DNA from: an uncultured Phocaeicola sp.
Lineage (GTDB): Bacteria > Bacteroidota > Bacteroidia > Bacteroidales > Bacteroidaceae
Assembly: GCA_958434805.1 (NCBI GenBank)
Contig: CAUBDX010000044.1
Coordinates: 1-13,954, forward strand
Length of the DNA: 13,954 nt
Direction: 5' to 3'
In this document: one piece after another, positions 1 to 7,739 of the stretch
Numbering within the stretch: position 1 is the first letter of the stretch
Layout: each line of letters opens with the position of its first letter
Position numbers and translations under genes: made by a program
The notes under the pieces: generated by a model
What the model was told of the DNA's origin: nothing
The model's input: the letters and a program-made list of their open reading frames with translations, nothing else
Databases searched by the model: none

Positions 1-216
1 ATAATTTATCCGCTCCAGAAACAATACCGGATTCTGTTCCACCTCTTTCCAAAGTCCCGGGTCCAAATCACAATACAGTTTCTTTACGTCATCATTCCAT
101 GTCCACCAGAGATTATGTGCGATTTCTGCAAGCTTCCGCAGTTCTGCAGGAAGATGTGAACCTACTGTAATCTCCCTCCATTGAGGGGTATTTACATTAT
201 AACTTGAATATTCCAT
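1..216 (-). CDS. Alpha-glucan (glycogen/maltodextrin) phosphorylase, N-terminal part, cut by window edge
   Basis: Only the first 72 codons are present; the gene runs off the left edge. The family releases glucose-1-phosphate from glycogen or maltodextrins by phosphorolysis in the cytoplasm. The visible stretch matches the N-terminal DUF3417 region of Bacteroidales alpha-glucan phosphorylases: NTPQWREITV near residues 8-17, then LPAELRKLAEIAHNLWWTWN, then LDPGLWKEVEQNPV. The start at 216 is chosen because the family-typical sequence begins a few residues in and the antiporter gene stops only 27 nt upstream. That gap is AT-rich, shows no Shine-Dalgarno site, and suggests co-transcription with the antiporter and pfkA. 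Glucose-1-phosphate made here would feed the glycolytic genes upstream. Family identity is confident; the exact substrate is not decided. Confidence 0.85.
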   Translation of the reverse strand, partial: MEYSSYNVNTPQWREITVGSHLPAELRKLAEIAHNLWWTWNDDVKKLYCDLDPGLWKEVEQNPVLFLERINY

Positions 217-243
217 GACATTTTATATTAAATTAAATAAGTT

Positions 244-2490
244 CTAATCTTTATTCAATCCTTTTATTATTTTTCGTTTACCGACAATCCATACCGTATC
301 ATTCTCCTTGAAAATTGTATCAGGGTCTGGATTCATAATATTCACGGTACTTCTCTCTATTCCGATAATGATGCTATCCGATATGTCTGCCTCCCGGATC
401 GTCTTTCCGATCAATGGTGAACCTCCTTCGACAGGAAATTGCCCTATTTCCATCTCATCCTGCGAGGATGTTCCGTTCCCGTTCCTTTCTACCTTCTTTT
501 GCTCCATGGATGTCCGGAAGCTTTCCAACTGCCGGTCCGTACCTACGACCGTAACCTTGTCATATGGATAGAGATGCTCTTCCCCTTGTGGTATATCCAG
601 GCGTTTTTCTCCACGGGTGATTGAAATCACATTTATCTGAAACAAGGTGCGCAGGCTGCTTTCTTTTAATGTTCTGCCCACATATATGGAATCAGGGGAT
701 ACTGTGAAATCCGCCAAATGTAATTCCTTGAACGGGATATTGCTGCCAAGGGTGGAGCCTGTATCACTTTCTGTAGAAAGTCCATTCCCATCCGTCCCTT
801 GAAAGTTTGCCATAAATTGTCTCTCTATAGTCAGCGACCGTTTCTTGATCCGCTTGGAGAAATAAATGACGGCAATGATAAGGGAAGAAACTACCAGCCC
901 GGCTCCCAAGGCAACATTGAAAAGATGGGTAATGATACTCATCATGATAATCGTGCAGATCAGTATTTTGACAAGTACTATTGATACCAAAGGCCCTCTG
1001 TTGAACTTGTTGTCCGTCCAGAGTTTACGGAACTCGGCTGAATTGTTCTTTTTCATGATGATGGCCCATAGAAACGGGGATATGACAAGAAAGATGATGA
1101 TGAAGCCCAACAAGTTCCCTTCCATTCCCGGCAGACTTTTCCTAATCAAAGGATGCACATAGGAAAAATATAAAGTGATGAAAAAAACGCATACGACCAG
1201 ATAGAGTGTGACAGACACCAGCATAGACCGGATCAGTTTATGCCAAGTGCCCTGGTGTTTTACAGTCATTGCCCCGGACGTATAGTGTACGAGATAATCT
1301 TTCAGGAATCCAGGCATGTGGATGTCTATAAACCGGTATGCCGGTTCCGAAAGCCGTATCATATAGGGGGTAAGAAAAGTCGTTATGACAGATACGGCCA
1401 CTATAACCGGATAGAGATACTTGTCCGTGACATTCAGACTGACGCCTAAAGATGCGATGATGAATGCGAACTCACCGACCTGTGTCAGTGAAAAGCCGGA
1501 CTGTATGGCAATTTTCAACGGCTGGCCGGAAAGCAGGACACCAAAGCTCCCGAACAGGACCTGACCGGACAGTACCAGCAATGTCAGGATAAGAATAGGG
1601 ACGGCATATTCCCACATCATGGCAGGATCGATCATCATTCCCACCGACACGAAAAATATGGAAGCGAACAGGTCTTTTACCGGCTGTACGATATGTGCGA
1701 TTTTTTCCGCTTCAACGGTCTCTGCCAGCAGGGACCCCATGACAAAGGCTCCCAATGCGGCAGAAAATCCCGCTTTTGTCGCAATCATCACCATTCCCAG
1801 GCAAAGTCCCAGAGAGGTTATCAATAAAATCTCGTTGCTGGTGAAACGGCGTATCTTCTTCAGCAGGGTAGGTATCAGATAGATACCCAATGCCGACCAG
1901 AAAATCAGGAAAGCGGCCAGCTTCAATATACTTTCCAGCATCTCCTTCCCTTCAAAATGTTTGCCTACCGCCAACGTGGAAAGAATAACCATCATCACTA
2001 CCGCCACCAGATCTTCGATGACAAGAATCCCCAAGACAATGCCGGTGAATTTCTGTTGGAGAAGTCCCATGTCATTGAAGGCCTTGAATACGATGGCCGT
2101 GGACGACATGGACAACATTCCACCCAGAAAAATACTGCTCATGTGGGAGAACCCCATTGCATTCCCCGCTGTATAGCCTATGAACATCATGCCACATACA
2201 ATAGTGACAGTGGCAACGATAGCCGTAATGCCCACATTTATCAATTTCTTGAACGAAAAGTCCAGTCCCATCGCGAACAGCAGAAAAATGACACCGATGT
2301 CCGCCCATATTTTGATATTGGCAGGATCGGAAACAGTCGGGACCAGGGAAACGGAAGGACCCGCCATAATACCGGCTACAATGTAGCCCAATATGACCGG
2401 TTGCTTCAGCCACTTGAAAATGACGGTTACAATACCGGCAATAATCAGAATTATGGCAAGATCCGATATTAAAGGAGCAACTTCTGACAT
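244..2490 (-). CDS. Kef-type cation:proton antiporter (CPA2) with two C-terminal RCK_C domains
   Basis: 748-residue inner-membrane protein expected to exchange K+ or Na+ for protons. Residues about 1-400 form the CPA2 exchanger core of roughly 11-12 helices, with GVIFLLFAMGLDF, SMSSTAIVFKAF, the helix GILVIEDLVAVV carrying the acidic transport residue, LGAFVMGSLLAET, FFVSVGMMIDP and SLTQVGEFAF. About four more hydrophobic segments follow (about 420-580). The soluble tail has two RCK_C/TrkA-C type repeats, about 598-670 and 680-745, joined by an Asn/Gly/Ser-rich linker. The Rossmann-fold RCK_N (TrkA-N) domain that binds NAD(H) in KefB/KefC is not seen. The start is 13 nt after the pfkA stop, so the two are probably co-transcribed. 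Ion specificity cannot be read from the sequence. Confidence 0.9.
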   Translation of the reverse strand: MSEVAPLISDLAIILIIAGIVTVIFKWLKQPVILGYIVAGIMAGPSVSLVPTVSDPANIKIWADIGVIFLLFAMGLDFSFKKLINVGITAIVATVTIVCGMMFIGYTAGNAMGFSHMSSIFLGGMLSMSSTAIVFKAFNDMGLLQQKFTGIVLGILVIEDLVAVVMMVILSTLAVGKHFEGKEMLESILKLAAFLIFWSALGIYLIPTLLKKIRRFTSNEILLITSLGLCLGMVMIATKAGFSAALGAFVMGSLLAETVEAEKIAHIVQPVKDLFASIFFVSVGMMIDPAMMWEYAVPILILTLLVLSGQVLFGSFGVLLSGQPLKIAIQSGFSLTQVGEFAFIIASLGVSLNVTDKYLYPVIVAVSVITTFLTPYMIRLSEPAYRFIDIHMPGFLKDYLVHYTSGAMTVKHQGTWHKLIRSMLVSVTLYLVVCVFFITLYFSYVHPLIRKSLPGMEGNLLGFIIIFLVISPFLWAIIMKKNNSAEFRKLWTDNKFNRGPLVSIVLVKILICTIIMMSIITHLFNVALGAGLVVSSLIIAVIYFSKRIKKRSLTIERQFMANFQGTDGNGLSTESDTGSTLGSNIPFKELHLADFTVSPDSIYVGRTLKESSLRTLFQINVISITRGEKRLDIPQGEEHLYPYDKVTVVGTDRQLESFRTSMEQKKVERNGNGTSSQDEMEIGQFPVEGGSPLIGKTIREADISDSIIIGIERSTVNIMNPDPDTIFKENDTVWIVGKRKIIKGLNKD

Positions 2491-2503
2491 ATTAACGGTT
2501 ATT

Positions 2504-3490
2504 TTAGATCGATAATTCGTTAAGGACCCGGATCAGGCTTTTGTCAATAGGCTTGTCCTTTTTGATTGCCTGGACAAAAGGAACATAAACAATCTCGTTG
2601 TTCCGTATGCCTATCATAACATTTCGCTGGCCTTCCATTAAGGCCTGGATTGCGGCTTCACCCAGCCGGCTTGCCAGTATGCGGTCATTGGCACTCGGAG
2701 CGCCACCCCGTTGCAGATGGCCCAGGATAGAAACCCTGACATCATATCCGGGATATTCCTTCTTTACCCGGTCGGCGTAATACATGGCACCTCCATTCTT
2801 GTTTTCAGGACTTTCGGTCACAATTACGATGCTGCTGTTTTTCGTCTTTCTGAATCCACGTCCGATGAATGTTTCCAACTGGTCCACGTCCGTCCGGTCT
2901 TCCGGAATGATGGCCGCTTCAGCACCGGAAGCTATTGCGCTGTTTTGTGCCAGGAAGCCCGCATCACGCCCCATCACCTCGACAAAGAAAATGCGGTCGT
3001 GCGAGGTGGCCGTATCCCGGATTTTGTCCACACACTCCACGATGGTGTTCAGGGCCGTATCATATCCTATGGTAAAATCGGTGCCGTACAGATCATTGTC
3101 AATGGTGCCGGGCAATCCTATGCACGTCACATCATACTCCTCCGCAAAGATCCGGGCTCCCGTCAGGGAACCGTCTCCACCGATAATTATCAATGCATTG
3201 ATGTTCTCTTTCTGTATGATCTCATAAGCTTTCTTGCGTCCTTCGGGAGTGATGAAAGTCTCGGAGCGGGCTGTTTTCAGTATGGTACCTCCCCTCTGGA
3301 TAATGCTGCTTACGTCTTCCGTAGTGAGTTCTTTCACTTCACCGGCAATCAGCCCCTCGTAACCTCTATAAATTCCTTTCACTTTAAATCCGTTAAAAAT
3401 AGCGGCGCGGGTCACGGCACGGATGGCCGCGTTCATTCCGGAAGCGTCCCCTCCGGAAGTCAGAATTCCTATATATTCATCTTTTTTCAT
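2504..3490 (-). CDS. pfkA: ATP-dependent 6-phosphofructokinase
   Basis: 328 residues, close to the usual 320 of bacterial PfkA. It phosphorylates fructose-6-phosphate to fructose-1,6-bisphosphate, the committed step of glycolysis, in the cytoplasm. Visible motifs are [17 protein letters not shown] at residues 9-25, [12 protein letters not shown] near 101-112, the catalytic PGTIDND near 127-133, and [12 protein letters not shown] near 171-182. GGDGS, rather than GGDDS, and PGTIDND, rather than PKTIDND, point to ATP rather than pyrophosphate as phosphoryl donor. The gene starts 22 nt after the sigma-factor stop and ends 13 nt before the antiporter start, so the three look like one transcript. 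Bacteroidales often carry more than one pfkA, so this may be a paralogue under separate control. Confidence 0.97.
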   Translation of the reverse strand: MKKDEYIGILTSGGDASGMNAAIRAVTRAAIFNGFKVKGIYRGYEGLIAGEVKELTTEDVSSIIQRGGTILKTARSETFITPEGRKKAYEIIQKENINALIIIGGDGSLTGARIFAEEYDVTCIGLPGTIDNDLYGTDFTIGYDTALNTIVECVDKIRDTATSHDRIFFVEVMGRDAGFLAQNSAIASGAEAAIIPEDRTDVDQLETFIGRGFRKTKNSSIVIVTESPENKNGGAMYYADRVKKEYPGYDVRVSILGHLQRGGAPSANDRILASRLGEAAIQALMEGQRNVMIGIRNNEIVYVPFVQAIKKDKPIDKSLIRVLNELSI

Positions 3491-3512
3491 CTATCTCAGT
3501 TCTTGTTTTGTT

Positions 3513-4010
3513 TCATTCTGCCAATATAGCTTTCAGTTTTTTCCGGCAGTGAAAAATACGGCTCTTTATAGTTCCCAAACTCACGCCGGTTCTTTCCGCT
3601 ATCTCACGGTATTTGAATCCTGACAGGTACATCTCAAAAGGTATGAAATGTGACTCCGGTACACTTTTGATGGCATTACGTATCTTTTCCAGGTCATAGT
3701 TCTTGTCCACCTCCTCTGTACGGGACTCGTCCATGATCCGCGAATAATATGCAGGATCGGAGGATATGTACAGGCGGGTATGACCGACCTCCGCCCGGTA
3801 ACCGTTGATAAACGTGTTGCGCATGATGATAAACAGCCACCCTTTGAAATTCGTGTTCTTGTTGTAACTTTCTTTGTGAAGCATTGCCTTGAGCAGGGTA
3901 TCCTGCAACAGGTCTTCCGCCTTCTCCCTGTTAGCTGTCAGTTTGTACGCAAAACGGAACAGTTCGTCCTGTACGCCAAGTAGTTCTTTTTCAAAATTGA
4001 ATTCCTTCAT
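3513..4010 (-). CDS. ECF-type RNA polymerase sigma factor (sigma-70 family)
   Basis: 165 residues with the two-domain ECF layout. Region 2 spans about 14-80 (ELFRFAYKLTANREKAEDLLQ, then FKGWLFIIMRNTFIN). A linker rich in charged residues follows, then region 4 with a helix-turn-helix at about 125-163 (YREIAERTGVSLGTIKSRI, then CRKKL). It would direct RNA polymerase to a dedicated promoter set. No anti-sigma gene lies on either side: upstream is hsp20, downstream pfkA. That is unusual for the class and leaves its control unknown. The gap to hsp20 is 101 nt and holds a strong hairpin. The gap to pfkA is 22 nt, so sigma and pfkA are probably co-transcribed. Target genes are unknown; the surrounding stress and glycolysis genes are candidates. 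Confidence 0.93.
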   Translation of the reverse strand: MKEFNFEKELLGVQDELFRFAYKLTANREKAEDLLQDTLLKAMLHKESYNKNTNFKGWLFIIMRNTFINGYRAEVGHTRLYISSDPAYYSRIMDESRTEEVDKNYDLEKIRNAIKSVPESHFIPFEMYLSGFKYREIAERTGVSLGTIKSRIFHCRKKLKAILAE

Positions 4011-4047
4011 CGGTTGTGCCGGTTCCCTGTTCCGGAAGTGTCTGTTA

Positions 4048-4091
4048 AAGGTCGGACGGCTTTTCCGAACAAGAAAAGCCTGTCCGACCTT
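4048..4091 (-). terminator. Strong hairpin between hsp20 and the sigma gene, probable terminator or attenuator
   Basis: AAGGTCGGAC+GGCTTTTC (4048-4065) pairs with GAAAAGCC+GTCCGACCTT (4073-4091), giving 18 base pairs with one bulged T and a 7-nt loop. It lies 20-60 nt after the hsp20 stop codon on the transcribed strand. Only a short run of three U follows the stem, so it may be a partial terminator or an mRNA 3'-end stabiliser rather than a complete stop. Confidence 0.65.
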
Positions 4092-4096
4092 ACGAC

Positions 4097-4112
4097 ATTC
4101 CAGATCTGGAAT
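4097..4112. repeat. Perfect 16-bp palindrome at the hsp20 stop codon
   Basis: ATTCCAGATCTGGAAT is its own reverse complement and touches the hsp20 stop codon. It could add a second small stem next to the larger hairpin at 4048-4091, or be a protein-binding site. The function is not known. Confidence 0.6.
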
Positions 4113-4540
4113 TATTTAACCTCGATAGCCTTGAAAGTTTTTTGTTTTTCTTCCTCCTTCATTTTCGGGATTTCAATGGACAGAATCCCGTGTTCGACTT
4201 TTGCGGAGATCTTATCCTTCTCCACATTTTCAGGCAGCAGGATGGTCTGCTGGAACTTGGAATATGAGAATTCGCGGCGGAGATACTTCTTGTCTTTCTT
4301 CTCCTCCTTCTTCTCTTCTTTCTTTTCCATGCAGATTGTCAGGTTGTTGTTCTCGTCAACATTCACCTTGAAATCATCCTTTGTCATTCCGGGAGCCGCC
4401 ATTTCAACCTTGTAGTCCTTGTCATTCTCAATGACATTGATGGCAGGAGCCGTAACTCCCGTTTTTGCCAGCCACTCATTCTCGAAGAAATCGTTAAAAA
4501 TACTCGGCAACCAGTTTGAGTTTGTTTTTACAGGTACCAT
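4112..4540 (-). CDS. Small heat-shock protein, Hsp20/alpha-crystallin family
   Basis: 142 residues, a typical sHsp length. It is an ATP-independent holdase that keeps unfolding proteins soluble in the cytoplasm. The alpha-crystallin domain runs from about residue 35 to 125: AINVIENDKDYKVEMAAPGM, KDDFKVNVDENNNLTI, then the family signature HGILSIEIPK. The short tail ends in IEV, an IXI/V-type motif that docks subunits in oligomers. A run of lysine and glutamate (EKKEEKKEEKKDKK, near 73-86) sits in the beta5-beta6 loop region. The start at 4540 has an extended Shine-Dalgarno site (AGGAGG, 5 nt spacer), rare in Bacteroidota. It begins 75 nt after gpmA and is followed by a hairpin, so it may be the last gene of the ftnA-fba-gpmA transcript or have its own promoter. 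Confidence 0.95.
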   Translation of the reverse strand: MVPVKTNSNWLPSIFNDFFENEWLAKTGVTAPAINVIENDKDYKVEMAAPGMTKDDFKVNVDENNNLTICMEKKEEKKEEKKDKKYLRREFSYSKFQQTILLPENVEKDKISAKVEHGILSIEIPKMKEEEKQKTFKAIEVK

Positions 4541-4545
4541 TTTTA

Positions 4546-4551
4546 CCTCCT
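4546..4551 (-). promoter_or_regulatory. Strong Shine-Dalgarno site of hsp20
   Basis: AGGAGG on the minus strand lies 5 nt before the hsp20 ATG. Most genes in this window lack such a site, as is normal for Bacteroidota, so it fixes the start and suggests unusually efficient or stress-resistant initiation. Confidence 0.7.
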
Positions 4552-4615
4552 TTTTTAATTGTTAATAAATAAAATATTCAAAAAGACAATACAATCCAGT
4601 CTGATTGACTGACTT

Positions 4616-5365
4616 TTATCGTCTGATCATACCTTGTTCGGCTACAGCCTTTGTCCGTTTCCGTATCTCTTCCGGGTTTCCAAGGTAGTAGTCCTTGACA
4701 AGAACCAGTCTGTCGTCAAATTCAAAGACATAAGGAACCGCCGTAGGCAGGTTCAGGTTGGAAATATCCGTATCGGAAATCCCTTTGAGATGCTTGATGA
4801 TTCCGCGCAGGCTGTTGCCATGGGCGACTACCAGCAGGCTGTCCTTATACATCAATGCGGGAAAGATGATGCATTCCCAGTAAGGCATGACACGCCCAAT
4901 AGCATCTTTCAGGGATTCCGTACGGGGAAGTTCCCTATCTGGCACACCGGCATAGCGGATATCCATGCCCGGATTACGGGGATCATCTTTGCCTACCGGA
5001 GCGGGAGCCACGTCATAGCTTCTTCGCCAGATGTGTACTTGTTCTTCACCATATTGGACCGTCGTCTCACTCTTATTCAGTCCTTGAAGCATGCCGTAAT
5101 GCTTCTCGTTCAGCCGCCAGGTCTTTTCAACCGGAATCCAGTCTTCATCCAGCCGGTCCAGGACACAGTTCAACGTTTTTACGGCACGTTTCAAGTAAGA
5201 AGTGTAAGCTGCCTCAAAAGAAAATCCGGCCTCCCGTAATGCATCGCCTGCCTTGCAGGCTTCTTCGACTCCTTTCTCGCTTAAATCCACGTCCGTCCAT
5301 CCGGTAAAACGGTTTTCTTTGTTCCATAGGCTTTCGCCATGACGTAATAACACTATTCTTTTCAT
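4616..5365 (-). CDS. gpmA: 2,3-bisphosphoglycerate-dependent phosphoglycerate mutase
   Basis: 249 residues, matching the 250 of E. coli GpmA. It interconverts 3- and 2-phosphoglycerate in glycolysis through a phosphohistidine. Motifs are [10 protein letters not shown] at residues 6-15 with phosphoacceptor His9, [44 protein letters not shown] and VAHGNSLRG carrying the second catalytic His. The reading frame opens seven codons earlier (5386), but that start would overlap the aldolase stop. The ATG at 5365 is preceded by AAAGGAGAAG with an 8-nt spacer and gives the family length, so it is preferred. It begins 13 nt after the aldolase stop, so the two are translationally close and surely co-transcribed. 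Confidence 0.97.
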   Translation of the reverse strand: MKRIVLLRHGESLWNKENRFTGWTDVDLSEKGVEEACKAGDALREAGFSFEAAYTSYLKRAVKTLNCVLDRLDEDWIPVEKTWRLNEKHYGMLQGLNKSETTVQYGEEQVHIWRRSYDVAPAPVGKDDPRNPGMDIRYAGVPDRELPRTESLKDAIGRVMPYWECIIFPALMYKDSLLVVAHGNSLRGIIKHLKGISDTDISNLNLPTAVPYVFEFDDRLVLVKDYYLGNPEEIRKRTKAVAEQGMIRR

Positions 5366-5373
5366 GGATACTT

Positions 5374-5378
5374 CTCCT
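5374..5378 (-). promoter_or_regulatory. Shine-Dalgarno site deciding the gpmA start
   Basis: AGGAG on the minus strand, 8 nt before the ATG at 5365, supports the 249-residue GpmA start over the upstream ATG at 5386. It sits just after the aldolase stop codon (5379-5381). Confidence 0.7.
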
Positions 5379-6428
5379 TTATGCAATGGTTATTGAAGAA
5401 TCCAGATATACGTCCTGAATGGTGTTCAGAAGTTGAACTCCGTCTTTCATCGGTTTCTGGAAAGCCTTACGACCGCTGATCAGCCCCATACCACCTGCAC
5501 GCTTGTTTACTACTGCCGTTACGACGGCATCATGCAGGTCGGATTCCCCATGGGATTCCCCGCCCGAGTTGATCAATCCGACACGTCCCATATAGCCATT
5601 CGCCACCTGATAACGACAAAGGTCTATCGGATGGTCAGTGGTCAGTTCCGAATACATACACTCGTTTGTCTTTCCGAATCCGATAGCCTTGAAACCGCCG
5701 TTATTGGATGGGAGCTTCTGCTTCACGATATCGGCTTTGATGGTAACCCCGATATGGTTGGCTTGTCCTGTTAAATCGGCAGCGGCATGATAGTCGGTTT
5801 CATCCTTTTTGAAGCTGCTGTTTCTCAAATAGCACCATAAAATAGTAGCCATTCCCAGTTCGTGGGCATATTCAAAAGCCTGTGACACTTCTACTATCTG
5901 GCGGCGGCTTTGTTCCGAACCGAAATAAATGGTAGCGCCGACAGCTACAGCACCCATGTTCCATGCCTCTTTTACCGTACCGAACATTACCTGGTCGTAG
6001 CTGTTCGGATAAGTCAACAGCTCGTTATGGTTCAACTTCACGATGAAAGGAATCTTATGGGCGTACTTACGTGCCACAGCTCCCAGAACTCCGAATGTGG
6101 ATGCCACGGCGTTGCATCCTCCTTCAATGGCCAGCTTTATGATGTTTTCGGGATCGAAATAAAGCGGATTGGGGGCGAAAGACGCTCCTGCAGAATGTTC
6201 TATGCCCTGGTCTACAGGCAGAATGGATACATAGCCCGTATTGGCCAGACGTCCATGTCCGTATAAAGCCTGCAAACTTTCCAATGTACGGATATTCCTG
6301 TCGGAATTCATCCATACCTTATCTATCATATCCGGTCCCGGAATATGGATAAGTTGTTTGTCTATCGTCTTACATGTATGGTTCAGGTAGTACTCAGCCT
6401 GTCCTCCCAATAAATCTACTATTTTCAT
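5379..6428 (-). CDS. fbaB: Class I fructose-bisphosphate aldolase (FbaB/DhnA type)
   Basis: 349 residues, the length of E. coli FbaB (350). It cleaves fructose-1,6-bisphosphate to glyceraldehyde-3-phosphate and dihydroxyacetone phosphate through a lysine Schiff base, without metal. Motifs are [14 protein letters not shown] at about 68-81 with the conserved Asp73, [10 protein letters not shown] near 129-138, [13 protein letters not shown] near 162-174, [12 protein letters not shown] at 229-240 with candidate Schiff-base lysines, [11 protein letters not shown], and the phosphate-binding [12 protein letters not shown] near 315-326. A metal-free aldolase next to ferritin fits a role when oxidative stress would damage metal enzymes; that is inference. 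It starts 28 nt after ftnA and ends 13 nt before gpmA, so the three form a tight transcription unit. Confidence 0.95.
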   Translation of the reverse strand: MKIVDLLGGQAEYYLNHTCKTIDKQLIHIPGPDMIDKVWMNSDRNIRTLESLQALYGHGRLANTGYVSILPVDQGIEHSAGASFAPNPLYFDPENIIKLAIEGGCNAVASTFGVLGAVARKYAHKIPFIVKLNHNELLTYPNSYDQVMFGTVKEAWNMGAVAVGATIYFGSEQSRRQIVEVSQAFEYAHELGMATILWCYLRNSSFKKDETDYHAAADLTGQANHIGVTIKADIVKQKLPSNNGGFKAIGFGKTNECMYSELTTDHPIDLCRYQVANGYMGRVGLINSGGESHGESDLHDAVVTAVVNKRAGGMGLISGRKAFQKPMKDGVQLLNTIQDVYLDSSITIA

Positions 6429-6456
6429 CTTATTTATTTTTATTGATTATTCTGGT

Positions 6457-6939
6457 TTATGACTCCCGTTCACCCAGTTTTGCATCCATAAAAAGGATAG
6501 CACTGTCTCCGGCTTTCCTTAGCCGACTAACAATATTGAGTACATTCGCTTCTTCTTCTACCTGCTCACGAACAAATTGCCACAAGAAGTTCTGAGTGGC
6601 ATTGTCTTTCTCTTCGGATGCTACCTGTACCAATTCATCAATCAGTTTGGAAACATGTTTTTCATGCTCCAAAGCATGTTCGAATACTTCAACAGGGTTA
6701 CCCCAACCTTGTGGAACCACATCGACCTTGTCCACTTTCGGGGTTGCCTCACGCTTAATCATGTACTCAGCAATGGCATATGCATGCCCGATCTCTTCTG
6801 CAGATTGTTTCTGCATCCAGCGAGCCATTCCGGAAAAGCCCTCTCTTTCCAGATAAAAAGACATCGATAAATACAGGTTGGCAGACCATAATTCTGCTGT
6901 GATTTGCTCATTCAGGGCATTTTGCAATTTTTCAGTCAT
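6457..6939 (-). CDS. ftnA: Non-haem ferritin
   Basis: 160 residues, a normal length for bacterial FtnA. It forms a 24-subunit shell that oxidises Fe(II) and stores iron as mineral. The ferroxidase ligands seen are Glu16 (TAELWS), Glu49 and His52 (AEEIGHAY), Glu93 (ALEHEKH) and Gln126 with Glu129/Glu130 (REQVEEEAN), so the site looks complete. The start at 6939 gives the usual MTEKLQNALNEQI opening. It lies 50 nt after marC and 28 nt before the aldolase, so it probably heads the ftnA-fba-gpmA unit. A possible promoter overlaps the end of marC. A divergent paralogue lies at 7740-8192. Confidence 0.97.
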   Translation of the reverse strand: MTEKLQNALNEQITAELWSANLYLSMSFYLEREGFSGMARWMQKQSAEEIGHAYAIAEYMIKREATPKVDKVDVVPQGWGNPVEVFEHALEHEKHVSKLIDELVQVASEEKDNATQNFLWQFVREQVEEEANVLNIVSRLRKAGDSAILFMDAKLGERES

Positions 6940-6972
6940 GACGAATCAAACTTTTAATGTTAATAATAAATC

Positions 6973-7000
6973 CAAATTATCTCTCTTCTTTAAGAACAAG
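6973..7000 (-). promoter_or_regulatory. Possible ftnA promoter overlapping the marC end
   Basis: On the minus strand CTTG (7000-6997) and TAATTTG (6979-6973) are 17 nt apart. They resemble the Bacteroides -33 TTTG and -7 TAnnTTTG boxes but are imperfect in sequence and spacing. The place, 34-60 nt before the ftnA ATG, is suitable. This is a weak call. Confidence 0.3.
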
Positions 7001-7637
7001 CATGGGCTTGTTTCAAAATTTCAATTAATACCGGACGTATCCCGCTGATAAAACATTCCACGGCGATCACCATCAGAATAAGTCCCATCAGTCTCATCAT
7101 TACATTGTTTCCCGTCTCTCCCAAGATTTTTAAAAGCTGGGTGGACGCGCACAGAATAAAGAATGAAAGAATGCAGACCAAAGCGATTACGCCAAGCAAT
7201 ACTATTTTGAAAGTATATTCCGAAGCATCTTCCATCAATGTTATTCCACTGGAAATCGCTCCCGGACCGCATAACATCGGAATGGCAAGAGGTGTGATGG
7301 TTATATCTTTGGAATATTCTTTTCGTTCAGTTTCATTCAGTTTCACATGGGTGAAATGTGCCTGCAACATATCATATCCGATTTTAAAGATGATGATACC
7401 TCCCACAATCCGGAATCCGTCTGTTGAGATGCCGAAAAAATGAAACAGGAACCTGCCCGATAATGTAAAAAGGACTAATATGATAAATGCAATGGTACAT
7501 GCTTTCAAGGCGATACATCTGCGTTCTTTCGTATCCATTCCATCAGTCATTTGCAGGAATACCGGCATCACTCCAAGCGGGTCCATCAAGGTGAATAGCG
7601 AAGTGAAACACAATGTTATATATACAAATATATCCAT
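6990..7637 (-). CDS. MarC family (UPF0056) integral membrane protein
   Basis: 215 residues with about six transmembrane helices, as usual for MarC/YchE/YhgN proteins. Family features are the N-terminal FTLMDPLGVMPVFLQMT, the RIVGGIIIFKIGYDML helix, ITPLAIPMLCGPGAIS in the middle, and NVMMRLMGLILMVIAVE near the end. The biochemical role is unknown; the old link of MarC to multiple antibiotic resistance was withdrawn, so no substrate is proposed. The frame opens 21 codons earlier (7700), but the added residues are not family-like and fall in an AT-rich spacer, so the ATG at 7637 is preferred. It follows the ferritin-like paralogue by about 100 nt, with an inverted repeat in the gap, and its stop lies 50 nt before ftnA. 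Confidence 0.9.
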   Translation of the reverse strand: MDIFVYITLCFTSLFTLMDPLGVMPVFLQMTDGMDTKERRCIALKACTIAFIILVLFTLSGRFLFHFFGISTDGFRIVGGIIIFKIGYDMLQAHFTHVKLNETERKEYSKDITITPLAIPMLCGPGAISSGITLMEDASEYTFKIVLLGVIALVCILSFFILCASTQLLKILGETGNNVMMRLMGLILMVIAVECFISGIRPVLIEILKQAHACS

Positions 7638-7691
7638 GATGACATATATTTTATTGTCGATTATTATATCGCAAAAAACATACCAGATAGC

Positions 7692-7718
7692 ATTCTGCAA
7701 TATTAAATTTTGCAGAAT
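7692..7718. repeat. Perfect 9-bp inverted repeat between pseudo-ferritin and marC
   Basis: ATTCTGCAA (7692-7700) and TTGCAGAAT (7710-7718) flank a 9-bp AT-only spacer. It starts 22 nt after the ferritin-like stop and lies about 55 nt upstream of the marC ATG. It has no U-run on the transcribed strand, so an operator for a dimeric regulator is as likely as a terminator. Confidence 0.5.
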
Positions 7719-7739
7719 ATCAATCTTAAATCCATACCG

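Noticed and set aside
1957..2472. 171-codon plus-strand ORF
   Set aside because: It lies fully antisense to the conserved antiporter core and has no family features.
2711..3529. 272-codon plus-strand ORF
   Set aside because: It is antisense to pfkA, whose motifs are unambiguous; the composition is typical of a shadow frame.
4634..5239. 201-codon plus-strand ORF
   Set aside because: It is antisense to gpmA and has no recognisable domain.
5366..5386. Longer GpmA start (256 residues)
   Set aside because: It would overlap the aldolase stop. The ATG at 5365 has a Shine-Dalgarno site and gives the family length.
7638..7700. 21-residue N-terminal extension of the MarC protein
   Set aside because: It is AT-rich and overlaps an inverted repeat; MarC proteins start at the hydrophobic helix reached from 7637.
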